Source: an uncultured bacterium
Lineage (GTDB): Bacteria; Acidobacteriota; Aminicenantia; Aminicenantales; Saccharicenantaceae
Reading direction: 5' to 3'
Length of the DNA: 64,000 bases
Assembly: GCA_937920515.1 (NCBI GenBank)
Contig: CALEUG010000027.1
Coordinates: forward strand, 25,566 to 89,565
The stretch's first letter is position 1, and each line of letters opens with the position of its first letter. Made by a program: the position numbers and the translations under genes. Shown in pieces: positions 24,817-33,190 of the stretch. The notes beneath the pieces were generated by a model. That model saw only the letters and a list, made by a program, of their open reading frames with translations. It searched no databases and was not told the DNA's origin.

Positions 24817-26124
24817 TTAATAACTGAATTTCAGGAGTCCGGCTTTTTCCCTGACCTGTCTCCTGATTTCCTCTTTGCTGACCAGGCCTTCCTTTTCGGC
24901 CTTGATGGCCTGGAAGAGTTCGTAGGTGGTCAGCAGGCCGTTTCCGTCCTTTTCCGCTTCTTCCACCTGGAACTGGGAAAAGGGGTTGTTGCGCAGCCTG
25001 GCCTCGACCAGGTTGAAATAATTGCCAACCAGAATGGCCTTCATCCTGGTATTGTCAAATTCCTGCATGCGGCGGCCTTTAAATCTCTGCAGAAGGATGC
25101 AGTCATCGTCGGTAGCCCAGTTGCGGCTGCTCCTGATAACCACCAGTATCAGAAATTCCTTTCGCAGGCAGACTTCCACCGGCTGGTCGTTATTCTCGAT
25201 GAGCCACAGGTCCTCCTCCTTGTCCCTGATGACGTTCTTCCAGTACTGGTCAACGTCCACCACCCTGGCCCAGCCCAGGTACTTAAAAGCCTGGAGGACG
25301 GCCGCCTTCAGTTCCTGCCCCTCGGCCTTGAGCAACCGGTTGAAAGCCTCCTGCTGGGTTTCCCGCAGGGTCCGGATCTGCTCGTCGAGTTCCTTCAACC
25401 TCTCTTCAAATCTCTTCTTTTCTTCTTCCTTTTTCAGGAACAATTCTTTGATTTCCGGGAAAAGATATTCTTCCTTGTCGATCCAGTCCATCTGTTCCAC
25501 CTCCTTGCCTTTCATTTCCATGAGCGGAAAAACATCTTTCAGGATGAAATCGGCCACCTTGATGTTGTTCTGACCGAACCAGGGCAGCAGCCAGATGAAG
25601 CCTTTTCCCTTTCTGATCATCAGGGAGACCGGAAAACCATCGTGGCTCTTGGCCACTATCTTCCAGCTTTCATTCAGACTGGCCGGAACTTCCCAGATGT
25701 CGGCCCCGAAGGAGCCGGGCAGTAGCTTGTAAATATGGGCCAGGCTGCTGGAAAATTTCTCAAAGACCAGGTTGAAGGGCATTTCCGGTGTCACCAGCAG
25801 CACCTCGCCCGGGGTTGACTCCTGGAAATGGATATCGGGGAAGGTGCCGATAACGCCGGTCAGCTGGTAAAGATGTCCTTTGCCAACAAAGCAGACCACC
25901 CTGGCTCCATCCACCACCATTTCCTGGACCTTTTCGGCCAGCCCGCCGGGAACGGCCTCTTCCTCCACCGGCCAGTTGAGCTGATAAAAAATGGCCCTGG
26001 CTTCGGGCAGGATGGTCGGCAGGTTCTTGAAATCGGAGGTGTGAATGAGAAAGGTATCGATCTGCTCCTGTTCCAGGTATTCCTTGTCCTTATCCTCAAA
26101 ATCAAGCAGGATGACCCTGTTCAT
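24817..26124 (-). CDS. Unknown protein: GATase-like N-domain, coiled coil and nuclease-fold-like C-domain
   Basis: I do not recognise a named family. Residues 1-200 look like an alpha/beta domain of the glutamine-amidotransferase or ThuA type (ARVVCFVGKGHLYQLTGVIG, then GFIWLLPWFGQNN), without an obvious catalytic Cys-His pair. Residues 225-275 are a charged coiled coil. Residues 275-435 resemble PD-(D/E)XK-type domains with the order EDLWL, ILVVIRSS, MKAILVGNYFN, LLTTYELFQAI. The usual EVKG core reads VVIRSS, so catalysis is doubtful. The ATG has AAAGGAC upstream. It lies next to tRNA-Arg. A DNA-related sensing role is possible but unproven. Confidence 0.6.
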   Translation of the reverse strand: MNRVILLDFEDKDKEYLEQEQIDTFLIHTSDFKNLPTILPEARAIFYQLNWPVEEEAVPGGLAEKVQEMVVDGARVVCFVGKGHLYQLTGVIGTFPDIHFQESTPGEVLLVTPEMPFNLVFEKFSSSLAHIYKLLPGSFGADIWEVPASLNESWKIVAKSHDGFPVSLMIRKGKGFIWLLPWFGQNNIKVADFILKDVFPLMEMKGKEVEQMDWIDKEEYLFPEIKELFLKKEEEKKRFEERLKELDEQIRTLRETQQEAFNRLLKAEGQELKAAVLQAFKYLGWARVVDVDQYWKNVIRDKEEDLWLIENNDQPVEVCLRKEFLILVVIRSSRNWATDDDCILLQRFKGRRMQEFDNTRMKAILVGNYFNLVEARLRNNPFSQFQVEEAEKDGNGLLTTYELFQAIKAEKEGLVSKEEIRRQVREKAGLLKFSY

Positions 26125-26358
26125 GATTCAGTCCTTTCAAATATATAATTTCACCCTTTATTAAAACATTCCGCTCTCAAATTTATCACCTTTCAAGGGG
26201 AATTGAAAGATGATTTCTGCTCCCCTCATTCAACCGGACCAGACCCTTCGCGTATTTCTGCCTCCGGAAAGGAAACTGGCCGGGTAGCCTCAAGGCTATT
26301 CCCCACCTGCCCTCGCTGACCCTTACCCCATCAGTTTATAATTCAGGATAAATCAGAG

Positions 26359-26433
26359 TGCCCCTGGGGAGACTCGAACTCCCGGCACAGGGATTAGGAA
26401 TCCCTTGCTCTATCCATACTGAGCTACAGGGGC
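26359..26433 (-). tRNA. tRNA-Arg, anticodon CCU
   Basis: The minus strand folds as a standard cloverleaf: acceptor GCCCCTG with CAGGGGC, D-stem GCTC/GAGC, anticodon stem AGGGA/TCCCT with loop TTCCTAA (anticodon CCT), and T-arm GGGAG TTCGAGT CTCCC. The discriminator is A. The 3' CCA is not encoded (the next bases are CTC), so it must be added enzymatically. It reads AGG codons. Confidence 0.95.
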
Positions 26434-26509
26434 ATTCTACAACAAGACTTAAATATAACTTATCAACCTGATTTTTTCAATCAGGACGGCTTCAACTGTT
26501 CCGCCTTCC

Positions 26510-27337
26510 CTACTTTTGACAGCTCGGGCAAAAAAAGGAACTCCGGCCGGCTATCTTCTTTCTGTCGATAACACCTTGCCGGCAGCGGCGACAGAGACTG
26601 CCTTCCCGGTCATAAACCAGGTGTCTCTGCTGGAACTGCCCTTTCTCACCGCTGGAGTCGACGTAATCGCTGATGGATGAACCTTTAAGCTCTATGGCTT
26701 TTTTCAGGACAGATTTCATGGCCCGGTACAGTTTCCTGACCTCTTCCGGATTCAGGTCACCGGCCAGGCGGTCAGGTCTTATCCCGGACCGAAACAGGAT
26801 TTCGTCAGAATAAATGTTGCCTATGCCGGCTATTATCTTCTGGTCAAGCAGCCAGCCCTTGATTTTCTTGCCCCCGTGCTTCCGCAGCAAACTCTGAAAT
26901 CCTGAAAAGTCCAGGGCCAGTGGCTCCGGCCCGAGTTCAGTTTCGACCCTGGTTGCGATTTCCGATAATCGCAGACAGTTCCAGAAACCGAATTTCCTGA
27001 CATCGCGGAAACGGAGCTCGGATTTCACCCCGCAAAAAGTCATCCGGGCATGGGTATGCTTATCCAGGGGCTGTTCCGGTGGGCACAGGTAAAGCTGTCC
27101 GGTCATCTTGAGATGAATCAACAGGCCGCAGCCTCCTGATAAATCAAATATTATCAATTTCCCGCGGCGCCATATTTTCCGCACCCTTTTACCGCGATAA
27201 AACGCGGGACTGAGAGCGGACAGGGGTTGATGGCGCTTGAGGTGGGGCGAAAGAAAGACCAGTTCTTTGACTCGTTTGCCTTCCAGCCTGGAACGCAAAC
27301 CGCTGGCCACCGTCTCGACTTCCGGTAATTCTGGCAT
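26510..27337 (-). CDS. mutM: Formamidopyrimidine-DNA glycosylase MutM
   Basis: MutM removes oxidised purines such as 8-oxoguanine from DNA and cleaves the backbone. The mature N-terminus PELPEVETVASGL provides the catalytic Pro and Glu, which forces the ATG at 27337. The C-terminus holds the zinc finger with cysteine pairs CRRC and CPSC that contacts DNA. The 275 residues match family length. It stands alone near tRNA-Arg, on the same strand as the genes before it, with no visible operon partner. Glycosylase and AP-lyase activity are expected because all signature positions are present. Confidence 0.96.
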   Translation of the reverse strand: MPELPEVETVASGLRSRLEGKRVKELVFLSPHLKRHQPLSALSPAFYRGKRVRKIWRRGKLIIFDLSGGCGLLIHLKMTGQLYLCPPEQPLDKHTHARMTFCGVKSELRFRDVRKFGFWNCLRLSEIATRVETELGPEPLALDFSGFQSLLRKHGGKKIKGWLLDQKIIAGIGNIYSDEILFRSGIRPDRLAGDLNPEEVRKLYRAMKSVLKKAIELKGSSISDYVDSSGEKGQFQQRHLVYDREGSLCRRCRQGVIDRKKIAGRSSFFCPSCQK

Positions 27338-27449
27338 GAATCGATTTTACCCTCAAGGCGGCGGATAGCCAAGGGGCTACCTGAAGTTGGCTGGATTTTC
27401 AGACTAACCAGCTTGATTTAATTTTTCATTTTAATTAATATTAAGCCTT

Positions 27450-27818
27450 ATGAAAAAGAAAGCCATTACTGCGATAATTCTTGGCTGGCTCGTTCCCGGG
27501 CTGGGTCACATTTACCTGCGCCGCTATGGGAGAGGTCTGGTCTTTCTGGCCGCCATCGCCCTGATGTCCCTTTTGGGGCTGATAATGGGCGGTAAGATTT
27601 ACCCCCTGCAGGCAGAAAACCCGCTGACCTTCCTGGCTTTCCTCTCCGACCTCGGAAACGGGCTGCTCTATATAATCTCCAGGTTCCTGCCGGTCGGCCT
27701 GGGTGAACTGGAAAGACGGTCTTTCGAATTCGGAACGGCTTACCTGGCCGGAGCCGGGCTGCTGAACTACCTGGTAGCCCTCGATGCCTGGGACATAGCC
27801 AGAGGAAAGAAACAATGA
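27450..27818 (+). CDS. Small membrane protein, TM2/DUF6677-like
   Basis: The 122 residues begin with AIILGWLVPGLGHIYLRRYGRGLVF, whose Pro-Gly-x-Gly-His-x-Tyr core followed by a basic turn and a second helix is typical of TM2-like and DUF6677-type membrane proteins. A further hydrophobic segment lies around residues 50-70 and another near residue 105. No function is established for such proteins. The last codons overlap the next tiny membrane gene by four bases (ATGA), so the two are translationally coupled. The DUF6677 label is from memory of family appearance. Confidence 0.75.
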   Translation: MKKKAITAIILGWLVPGLGHIYLRRYGRGLVFLAAIALMSLLGLIMGGKIYPLQAENPLTFLAFLSDLGNGLLYIISRFLPVGLGELERRSFEFGTAYLAGAGLLNYLVALDAWDIARGKKQ

Positions 27819-27994
27819 TCCTGGAAAGTCACCTCGTAACCATGATAATCTACGCCTTCCTGGTGTCCCTGGTGCTGGCCCTGATCCGTCGCCCCGACCT
27901 GAAAAGCCGGCTCAGGTACGGCCTGACCCTGTTCCTGATAATGACCCTGGCTTCACTGGCCTTTGGCTGGTTCATGTATCTGTTTGTCAAATAG
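27815..27994 (+). CDS. 59-residue two-helix membrane protein
   Basis: This tiny gene starts at an ATG overlapping the previous stop (ATGA) and encodes two hydrophobic helices (TMIIYAFLVSLVLALI and LTLFLIMTLASLAFGWFMYL) joined by a basic loop RRPDLKSRLR. It ends with a TAG. No family is recognised. Coupled translation with the TM2-like protein suggests a two-component membrane assembly or shared topology. Coding potential is supported by the exact overlap and by the clean hydrophobic pattern, not by any similarity search. Confidence 0.7.
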   Translation: MILESHLVTMIIYAFLVSLVLALIRRPDLKSRLRYGLTLFLIMTLASLAFGWFMYLFVK

Positions 27995-28048
27995 ACCTGT
28001 CGGAAAAATCCTGGCCTTTTCTCCTTCCCGCAAATGGCCAGAAAGCTT

Positions 28049-28076
28049 TTGGCCAGAAAATAAATTGTGTTATAAT
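28049..28076 (+). promoter_or_regulatory. Promoter of gatB
   Basis: A perfect -10 TATAAT (28071-28076) lies 16 bases after TTGGCC (28049-28054). A direct repeat TGGCCAGAAA occurs at 28035-28044 and 28050-28059, overlapping the -35. Confidence 0.5.
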
Positions 28077-28099
28077 CAATTTCCTTTAAGCGGACCGTC

Positions 28100-29641
28100 A
28101 TGAAATACGAAACTGTCATCGGCCTGGAAATCCATGCCCAGCTTCTGACCAGGACCAAGCTCTTCTGTCGATGCAGTACCGAGTTCGGAAGGACTCCCAA
28201 CACGCTGACCTGCCCGGTCTGCCTGGGCCTGCCGGGCAGCCTGCCTGTCATCAACCGGGAAGCGGTCCGGATGGCTGTCAAGCTGGCCCTGGCCCTGGAA
28301 GCAAAAATCAACCTCAAATCGATCTTCAGCCGGAAGAATTATTTTTACCCGGACCTGCCCAAGGGCTACCAGATTACCCAGTATCATCTTCCGGTAGCCG
28401 AAAACGGCCGCCTGCTCATAGAAGTCAACGGGACCACCAGGGCCATAGGAATAGAGAGAATAAACCTGGAAGAAGACGCCGGTAAATCGCTGCACGAAGG
28501 CTTCCCGGATTCGGCTGAAAAAACCTACCTGGATTTTAACCGCTGCGGCCTTCCCCTGCTGGAAATCGTCGGCCGGCCCGACCTGCGGTCGCCCGGAGAG
28601 GCGGTCGAGTTTGTCCAGAATCTCAGAACCATCCTTCAGTACCTGGAAATCTGCGACGGTAACATGGAAGAGGGTAACCTGCGCTGCGACGCCAACCTTT
28701 CCGTCAGGCTGGCCGGTTCCACCGAATTCGGAACCAAGACCGAGGTCAAGAACCTGAATTCTTTCCGCTTCCTGGCCAGGGCCCTGGAGTACGAGGCCAG
28801 CCGTCAGATCGAGGCCCTAAAAAGAGGCGAAAAAATAATCCAGGAGACACGCGGCTGGGATGCCACGGCCAACCGGACCGTTCCCCAGCGCAGTAAGGAA
28901 GAAGCCCACGACTACCGCTATTTCCCCGAGCCCGACCTGCCACCGCTGATCATTACCGAAGACTGGGTTCAGGAAATCGCCCGGGAGCTGCCGGAGCTCC
29001 CGCGGGCCAGGCTCGACCGGTTTATCAGGGATTACCAGCTTCCAGCCTGTGACGCCCGCCTCCTGACCGGAAGCCGGGCCCTGGCCGATTATTTCGAAGC
29101 GGTGGCCGGAATTTCAGGTTACCCCAAGCAGGCCAGTAACTGGATAATGAGGGAAGTGCTGCAATACTTAAAAGAACACAACCTCGAGGCTGAACAGTTT
29201 CCTCTCCCCCCCGAATCCCTGGCCGAACTGATCAGGCTGGTGGAAAACCGGGAGATAACGATAACCCTGGCCAAGGAAAAAGTCTTCCCGGAAATGCTTA
29301 AATTGAGCGAGACAGAAAAAACGCCCGGCCAACAACACCCCGGGATGATTACCGAAAGCCCGAAAGCGGAAGAAAAAATAAAATTGAAAATAGATCCTAA
29401 GGAAATAATCGAGAAACTCGGTTTGAAAAAGATTGGCGATGTACAGGCCCTGCAGAACATCATAGATGAGGTCCTGGAAAAGAATCCCGGACCGGTACAA
29501 CAATACCTGGAAGGCAAGGTCCAGGTCCTGGGATTTCTGCTGGGCCAGGTGATGAAAGCCAGCAAAGGGCAGGCCGACCCGCAGATAGTACAGCCTCTCC
29601 TGCGCCAGGCTCTGGACCGGCTGGCCAAAAATGAGAACTGA
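28100..29641 (+). CDS. gatB: Aspartyl/glutamyl-tRNA amidotransferase subunit B
   Basis: GatB is the kinase-like and tRNA-binding subunit of the GatCAB complex, which converts Glu-tRNA(Gln) or Asp-tRNA(Asn) to the amidated form. The N-terminus YETVIGLEIHAQLLT and the segment CPVCLGLPGSLPVIN are hallmarks, and KNYFYPDLPKGYQITQY is the most conserved block. The C-terminal helical and YqeY-like tail domain is present. At 513 residues it is slightly longer than usual because of a charged insert near residue 410. gatA and gatC are not in the window, so the operon is split. ftsE follows after nine bases. Confidence 0.96.
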   Translation: MKYETVIGLEIHAQLLTRTKLFCRCSTEFGRTPNTLTCPVCLGLPGSLPVINREAVRMAVKLALALEAKINLKSIFSRKNYFYPDLPKGYQITQYHLPVAENGRLLIEVNGTTRAIGIERINLEEDAGKSLHEGFPDSAEKTYLDFNRCGLPLLEIVGRPDLRSPGEAVEFVQNLRTILQYLEICDGNMEEGNLRCDANLSVRLAGSTEFGTKTEVKNLNSFRFLARALEYEASRQIEALKRGEKIIQETRGWDATANRTVPQRSKEEAHDYRYFPEPDLPPLIITEDWVQEIARELPELPRARLDRFIRDYQLPACDARLLTGSRALADYFEAVAGISGYPKQASNWIMREVLQYLKEHNLEAEQFPLPPESLAELIRLVENREITITLAKEKVFPEMLKLSETEKTPGQQHPGMITESPKAEEKIKLKIDPKEIIEKLGLKKIGDVQALQNIIDEVLEKNPGPVQQYLEGKVQVLGFLLGQVMKASKGQADPQIVQPLLRQALDRLAKNEN

Positions 29642-29650
29642 CATCAGCCG

Positions 29651-30319
29651 ATGATTGAATTATTTCACGTCTGGAAACAGTACCAGAAACCGCACTGGGC
29701 CCTGTCCGACGTTTCGCTGGAAATCAGAACCGGGGAATTCTGCTTCATCACCGGGCCGAGCGGGTCCGGCAAGACCACCCTGCTGAAAATAATTTTTCGC
29801 GAGCTAATCCCGACCGAGGGACAGATCCTGGTCGACGGGGTCAACATCCTGAAAATACCGAACCACAAAATCTACCGGCTCCGCCGCACCATGGGCATCG
29901 TCTTCCAGGATTTCCGGCTGCTGTTTCACCAGTCCGTGTTTCACAACGTGGCCGTCCCCCTGCAGGTCATCGGGCTGCCCCACAAGGAAATCAGGCGCCG
30001 GGTGTTCAACGCCCTGCGCCAGGTCAACCTGCACCACAAGATGTGGGACTTCCCCCAGCGTTTGTCCTACGGCGAACAGCAACGAGTGGCCATCGCCCGG
30101 GCCATCGTCAACAACCCTTCCATCCTGCTGGCCGACGAGCCAACCGGCAACCTGGACCCGGAGCTGGCCTTCGAGATCATGAGCATCTTCAAGGAAATCA
30201 ACCAGCAGGGAGCAACCGTCATCATCGGCAGCCACGACCGGGAACTCATCCGGCATTTCGGGGACAGGATCTTTTTCCTGCAGAAGGGCAAAATCATCGG
30301 TAAGGAAGTGAAACAGTGA
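29651..30319 (+). CDS. ftsE: Cell-division ATP-binding protein FtsE
   Basis: FtsE is the cytoplasmic ATPase of the FtsEX complex, which controls peptidoglycan hydrolases at the septum. The ABC motifs are intact: Walker A GPSGSGKTT, signature LSYGEQQRVAIARA and Walker B ILLADEPTGNLD. The 222 residues are normal. The stop overlaps the ftsX GTG by four bases, so the partners are coupled. It starts nine bases after gatB and may be co-transcribed with it. Confidence 0.96.
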   Translation: MIELFHVWKQYQKPHWALSDVSLEIRTGEFCFITGPSGSGKTTLLKIIFRELIPTEGQILVDGVNILKIPNHKIYRLRRTMGIVFQDFRLLFHQSVFHNVAVPLQVIGLPHKEIRRRVFNALRQVNLHHKMWDFPQRLSYGEQQRVAIARAIVNNPSILLADEPTGNLDPELAFEIMSIFKEINQQGATVIIGSHDRELIRHFGDRIFFLQKGKIIGKEVKQ

Positions 30320-31215
30320 TTTTCCGGCAGCTCTGGTACCTGGTCAAGGCCGCGGCCAGCAACCTCTGGACTTTCCGCGGCCGCAACCTGGTCTCGGTCC
30401 TGATAATCAGCTTTTCTTTTCTGGTCATAGGCATCTTCCTGGCCCTGTCCAACAACCTGACCTACCTCGGCCAGCAGCTGTCCAACAACCTGGCCATTTC
30501 CTTTTTTCTCGACAGAAACCTGAAAACAACCGAGCTGGACTATATTAAATCACAAATCCTGGCCTCGGAACTGGTGGACCGGGTCACCTTCGTTTCCTCT
30601 GAAGAGGCCCTGAACCGTTTTCGGGCCAACTTCCCCGAGCTGCGCCAGATCCTGGACAACCTCAAATCCAACCCCTTCCCCCCATCTTACGAAGTCAAGC
30701 TCAAAGAGAAAATTCTCAGCCTGTCGGCCATTGTCTATTTCATGGAGAAAATCAAGGGGCTGAAAGGTGTCATAGACGTCCAGTTCAACCAGGAATGGGT
30801 GGAAAAAATGGACTCCCTCAGCCGGATCGTTCAGGCCGTGGGCTTTTTCCTGGGTGGTATCCTGATCCTGGCTTCTTTCTTTATAATCTCCAACGTGGTC
30901 AGGCTGAACGTTTTTGCCCGCAAGAACGAGATAGAAATTCTCCGCCTGGTCGGAGCCACCAACACCTTTATCAGAATTCCGTTCCTGCTGGAAGGGTTCG
31001 TTCTCGGACTGCTGGGAAGCCTGGTATCGCTGCTCATTCTTTTAATCCTGGTCAAGGTCTTCCCCCTCTACATCGGAAGCTCTCTCGGGGCGGCCCGCGA
31101 GCTTTTCACCCTGAGGCCGTTGACGAGCGAGCAATCCCTCTGGCTGGTGGTCGGCGGGGTGGTGACCGGAACCCTGGGCAGCGTCACCTCGGTCTCGCGT
31201 TTTCTGAGGATTTAA
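30316..31215 (+). CDS. ftsX: Cell-division permease FtsX
   Basis: FtsX is the membrane partner of FtsE. The 299 residues show the family layout: an N-terminal membrane helix (VSVLIISFSFLVIGIFLALS), a large extracytoplasmic domain of about 120 residues, then three helices in an FtsX domain. The VVRLNVFARKNEIEILRLVGAT segment of that domain is the strongest signature. The GTG start overlaps ftsE. A peptidoglycan hydrolase or activator gene often follows ftsX but none is present here; the next 256 bases are non-coding. Confidence 0.95.
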   Translation: MIFRQLWYLVKAAASNLWTFRGRNLVSVLIISFSFLVIGIFLALSNNLTYLGQQLSNNLAISFFLDRNLKTTELDYIKSQILASELVDRVTFVSSEEALNRFRANFPELRQILDNLKSNPFPPSYEVKLKEKILSLSAIVYFMEKIKGLKGVIDVQFNQEWVEKMDSLSRIVQAVGFFLGGILILASFFIISNVVRLNVFARKNEIEILRLVGATNTFIRIPFLLEGFVLGLLGSLVSLLILLILVKVFPLYIGSSLGAARELFTLRPLTSEQSLWLVVGGVVTGTLGSVTSVSRFLRI

Positions 31216-31430
31216 ATCCACCCGCGCTTCCCGTACCAATTACTTTGCTGATCGCAACCGGCGACAGTGTCCACCCGGCTGAATTTGACCGAGCCGTGAC
31301 TCCAGAGAGACAGAATTTCAGTGAATAATAACCCTGCTGCCATCGCAGACTGATTCACCCCGGATACCCGGAAGCAACCAGCCCGGTCACTCTGCCCATG
31401 GCCAGCCCCGGCCTCATAAGAAGAAAAGGT

Positions 31431-31459
31431 TTGACTGATTTTCCGTCATAAATTAAAAT
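31431..31459 (+). promoter_or_regulatory. Sigma-70-type promoter of the rodZ-like gene
   Basis: TTGACT (31431-31436) and TAAAAT (31454-31459) are 17 bases apart, each five of six matches to consensus. The ATG lies 13 bases beyond the -10, so the leader would be about six bases and the mRNA nearly leaderless. Confidence 0.65.
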
Positions 31460-31471
31460 TGAATCGGTCTG

Positions 31472-32338
31472 ATGGAAAGCATAGGCAAGGAACTGCAGAA
31501 AGAAAGAGAAGCCAGGGGCATTTCCTTAAAGGACATCTCTCTCCAGACAAAAATCGGGCTTAGGCATCTGGAAGCCATAGAAAATGACCGGCTGGACCTT
31601 CTGCCGGGCGGCTTTTTTACCAGGCACATTCTCAAGGCCTACATATCGTCTATAGGACTCAACCCGGAAGAATGGTTGCCGAAATACGACCGGCCGGAAC
31701 TGAAACCCCCTGACAGAGAATCAGGGGCCGGGAAAAAGGCTGTTCTCCCTCAAAAGTCTTACCAAGCGGATAAGGTCAAATACTATCTGCCTTCCCAGGA
31801 AAATAAAACCGGTACCGAACCCGAAGCCCGGAAAAAAGAACCGAGGCTGGACAGGATAGTGTGGATAGCTCTGTCAGTTATAGTCTTCGGGCTCTTTGTA
31901 TTGTTAATCCACCTTTCTATCCAGACCACCAGGAAAAATGTCGAAGCCAGAAAAGCCAGCCAGAAAATTCAGGCAGAGGTAACCATCCCGACCGAAGAAC
32001 AGCTGCCGGCAACCGGGAATCCGGCCGCCGAACAGGAGCTTCAAGCCGAGCAGGTCCCGGGTCTGCAGCTGGAGCTGGAATTTAACGAAGACTGCTGGAT
32101 ACAGGTCTACGCCGACGGCAACCTGGTGGTGGACGGGTTAAAGCTGGAGGGATTCCGGATCCTGGTCCGGGCGGAATCGGAGCTGGTAATCAACCTGGGC
32201 AACGCCGGCGGGGTAAGCTTCAGGCTGAACGGACAGCCCGGCAGACCTTTCGGCAAACGCGGGGCGGTGGTCAAGAACATCAAAATCACGCGGGAAAACC
32301 TGGCTGGGTTCCTGGACCGGGAAAAGAGCTCAGAATAA
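31472..32338 (+). CDS. RodZ-like membrane HTH protein
   Basis: Residues 1-70 are a helix-turn-helix of the RodZ type (IGKELQKEREARGISLKDIS, then LLPGGFFTRHILKAYISSIG). A basic linker, a membrane helix (WIALSVIVFGLFVLLIHLSI, about 130-150) and a proline- and Glu-rich stretch follow. A beta-rich DUF4115 domain closes the protein (about 190-275). RodZ links the MreB cytoskeleton to the elongation machinery. The 288 residues are typical. A strong promoter sits just upstream, and recO lies 54 bases downstream. Assignment rests on domain order; function in cell shape is inferred. Confidence 0.88.
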   Translation: MESIGKELQKEREARGISLKDISLQTKIGLRHLEAIENDRLDLLPGGFFTRHILKAYISSIGLNPEEWLPKYDRPELKPPDRESGAGKKAVLPQKSYQADKVKYYLPSQENKTGTEPEARKKEPRLDRIVWIALSVIVFGLFVLLIHLSIQTTRKNVEARKASQKIQAEVTIPTEEQLPATGNPAAEQELQAEQVPGLQLELEFNEDCWIQVYADGNLVVDGLKLEGFRILVRAESELVINLGNAGGVSFRLNGQPGRPFGKRGAVVKNIKITRENLAGFLDREKSSE

Positions 32339-32392
32339 AAGACCATAAAGCTCATAAGGCCGTTTCCTGACTTTGTTCGACGAGAAATAACC

Positions 32393-33127
32393 ATGCCGAT
32401 AGACCAATCTGAAGCGGTAATTTTACGCACCCAGAGCTTTGCCGAACAGGATAAGCTGGTGGTGTTTTTCAGCCGGGAAAAGGGACTGGTGCGGGGAATT
32501 GCCAAGGGTGCCAGGAAATTCAACAACCGCTTCGGCAGCAGCCTGGAGCCATTCTCCGTGGTCAGGATTTTTTATTATGAGAAGGAAAGGCAGGACCTGG
32601 TTACCGTCAGCAATTGCGACCTGCTGGAGTCGGCCTTCGAACTGTTCAGGGACCGGAGGACTATCTGTTTTTTTTCTTACCTGGCCGAACTGACCGAAAA
32701 GTTCTCCCCATACCGGGCCGGAGAAGAGAAGCTCTACCGGTTGCTGGTGAGCCTGATCAGGGCGGCCCGGGCCGGGCAACGGGTGGAATACCTGGTTCGC
32801 TATTTCGAGTACTGGTTTCTGAAGATTAACGGTATCCTGCCGGATTTCCAGACCTGTCAGAAATGCCACCGCCAGATAAGCAACACTGCCTGGCTGGAGC
32901 CTCAGAAAGACGGCGTCCTGTGCGAAAGATGCGCCCGGGAAAGGAAGGTTGAACTCAGCCCGCCGCTGGCCAGGGCCATAAACTGGGTAAGAAAGAACCC
33001 GCCGGAGGCCAACCCCGACCCGGAGCTCAAACCCGGTGACTGGAAGAAACTCGGTCAGGTCTTTCAAGCCATAATCATCTTTCACCTGGAAGAAAGACCC
33101 CGGACCCTCGACCTGCTGGACTTCTGA
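32393..33127 (+). CDS. recO: DNA repair protein RecO
   Basis: RecO loads RecA at single-strand gaps together with RecR. The 244 residues show the N-terminal OB-fold (EAVILRTQSFAEQDKLVVFF, then RGIAKGARKFNNRFGSSLEP), the helical domain, and a zinc finger with pairs CQKC and CERC (about residues 158-183). Length is standard. It follows the rodZ-like gene in the same direction and precedes a histidine kinase gene by 63 bases. Family assignment is secure from the N-terminal signature and the zinc site. Confidence 0.94.
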   Translation: MPIDQSEAVILRTQSFAEQDKLVVFFSREKGLVRGIAKGARKFNNRFGSSLEPFSVVRIFYYEKERQDLVTVSNCDLLESAFELFRDRRTICFFSYLAELTEKFSPYRAGEEKLYRLLVSLIRAARAGQRVEYLVRYFEYWFLKINGILPDFQTCQKCHRQISNTAWLEPQKDGVLCERCARERKVELSPPLARAINWVRKNPPEANPDPELKPGDWKKLGQVFQAIIIFHLEERPRTLDLLDF

Positions 33128-33190
33128 CTAGAAAACCGATGAAAATCAGGTGCCGGTTTGATAAAATCATGATGAACGGAGCTGGCCGTC

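Noticed and set aside
24778..25725. Plus-strand 315-codon frame
   Set aside because: It is antisense to the 435-residue gene and shows the Gln-, Leu- and Pro-rich shadow composition; the minus-strand frame has a ribosome site and coherent domains.
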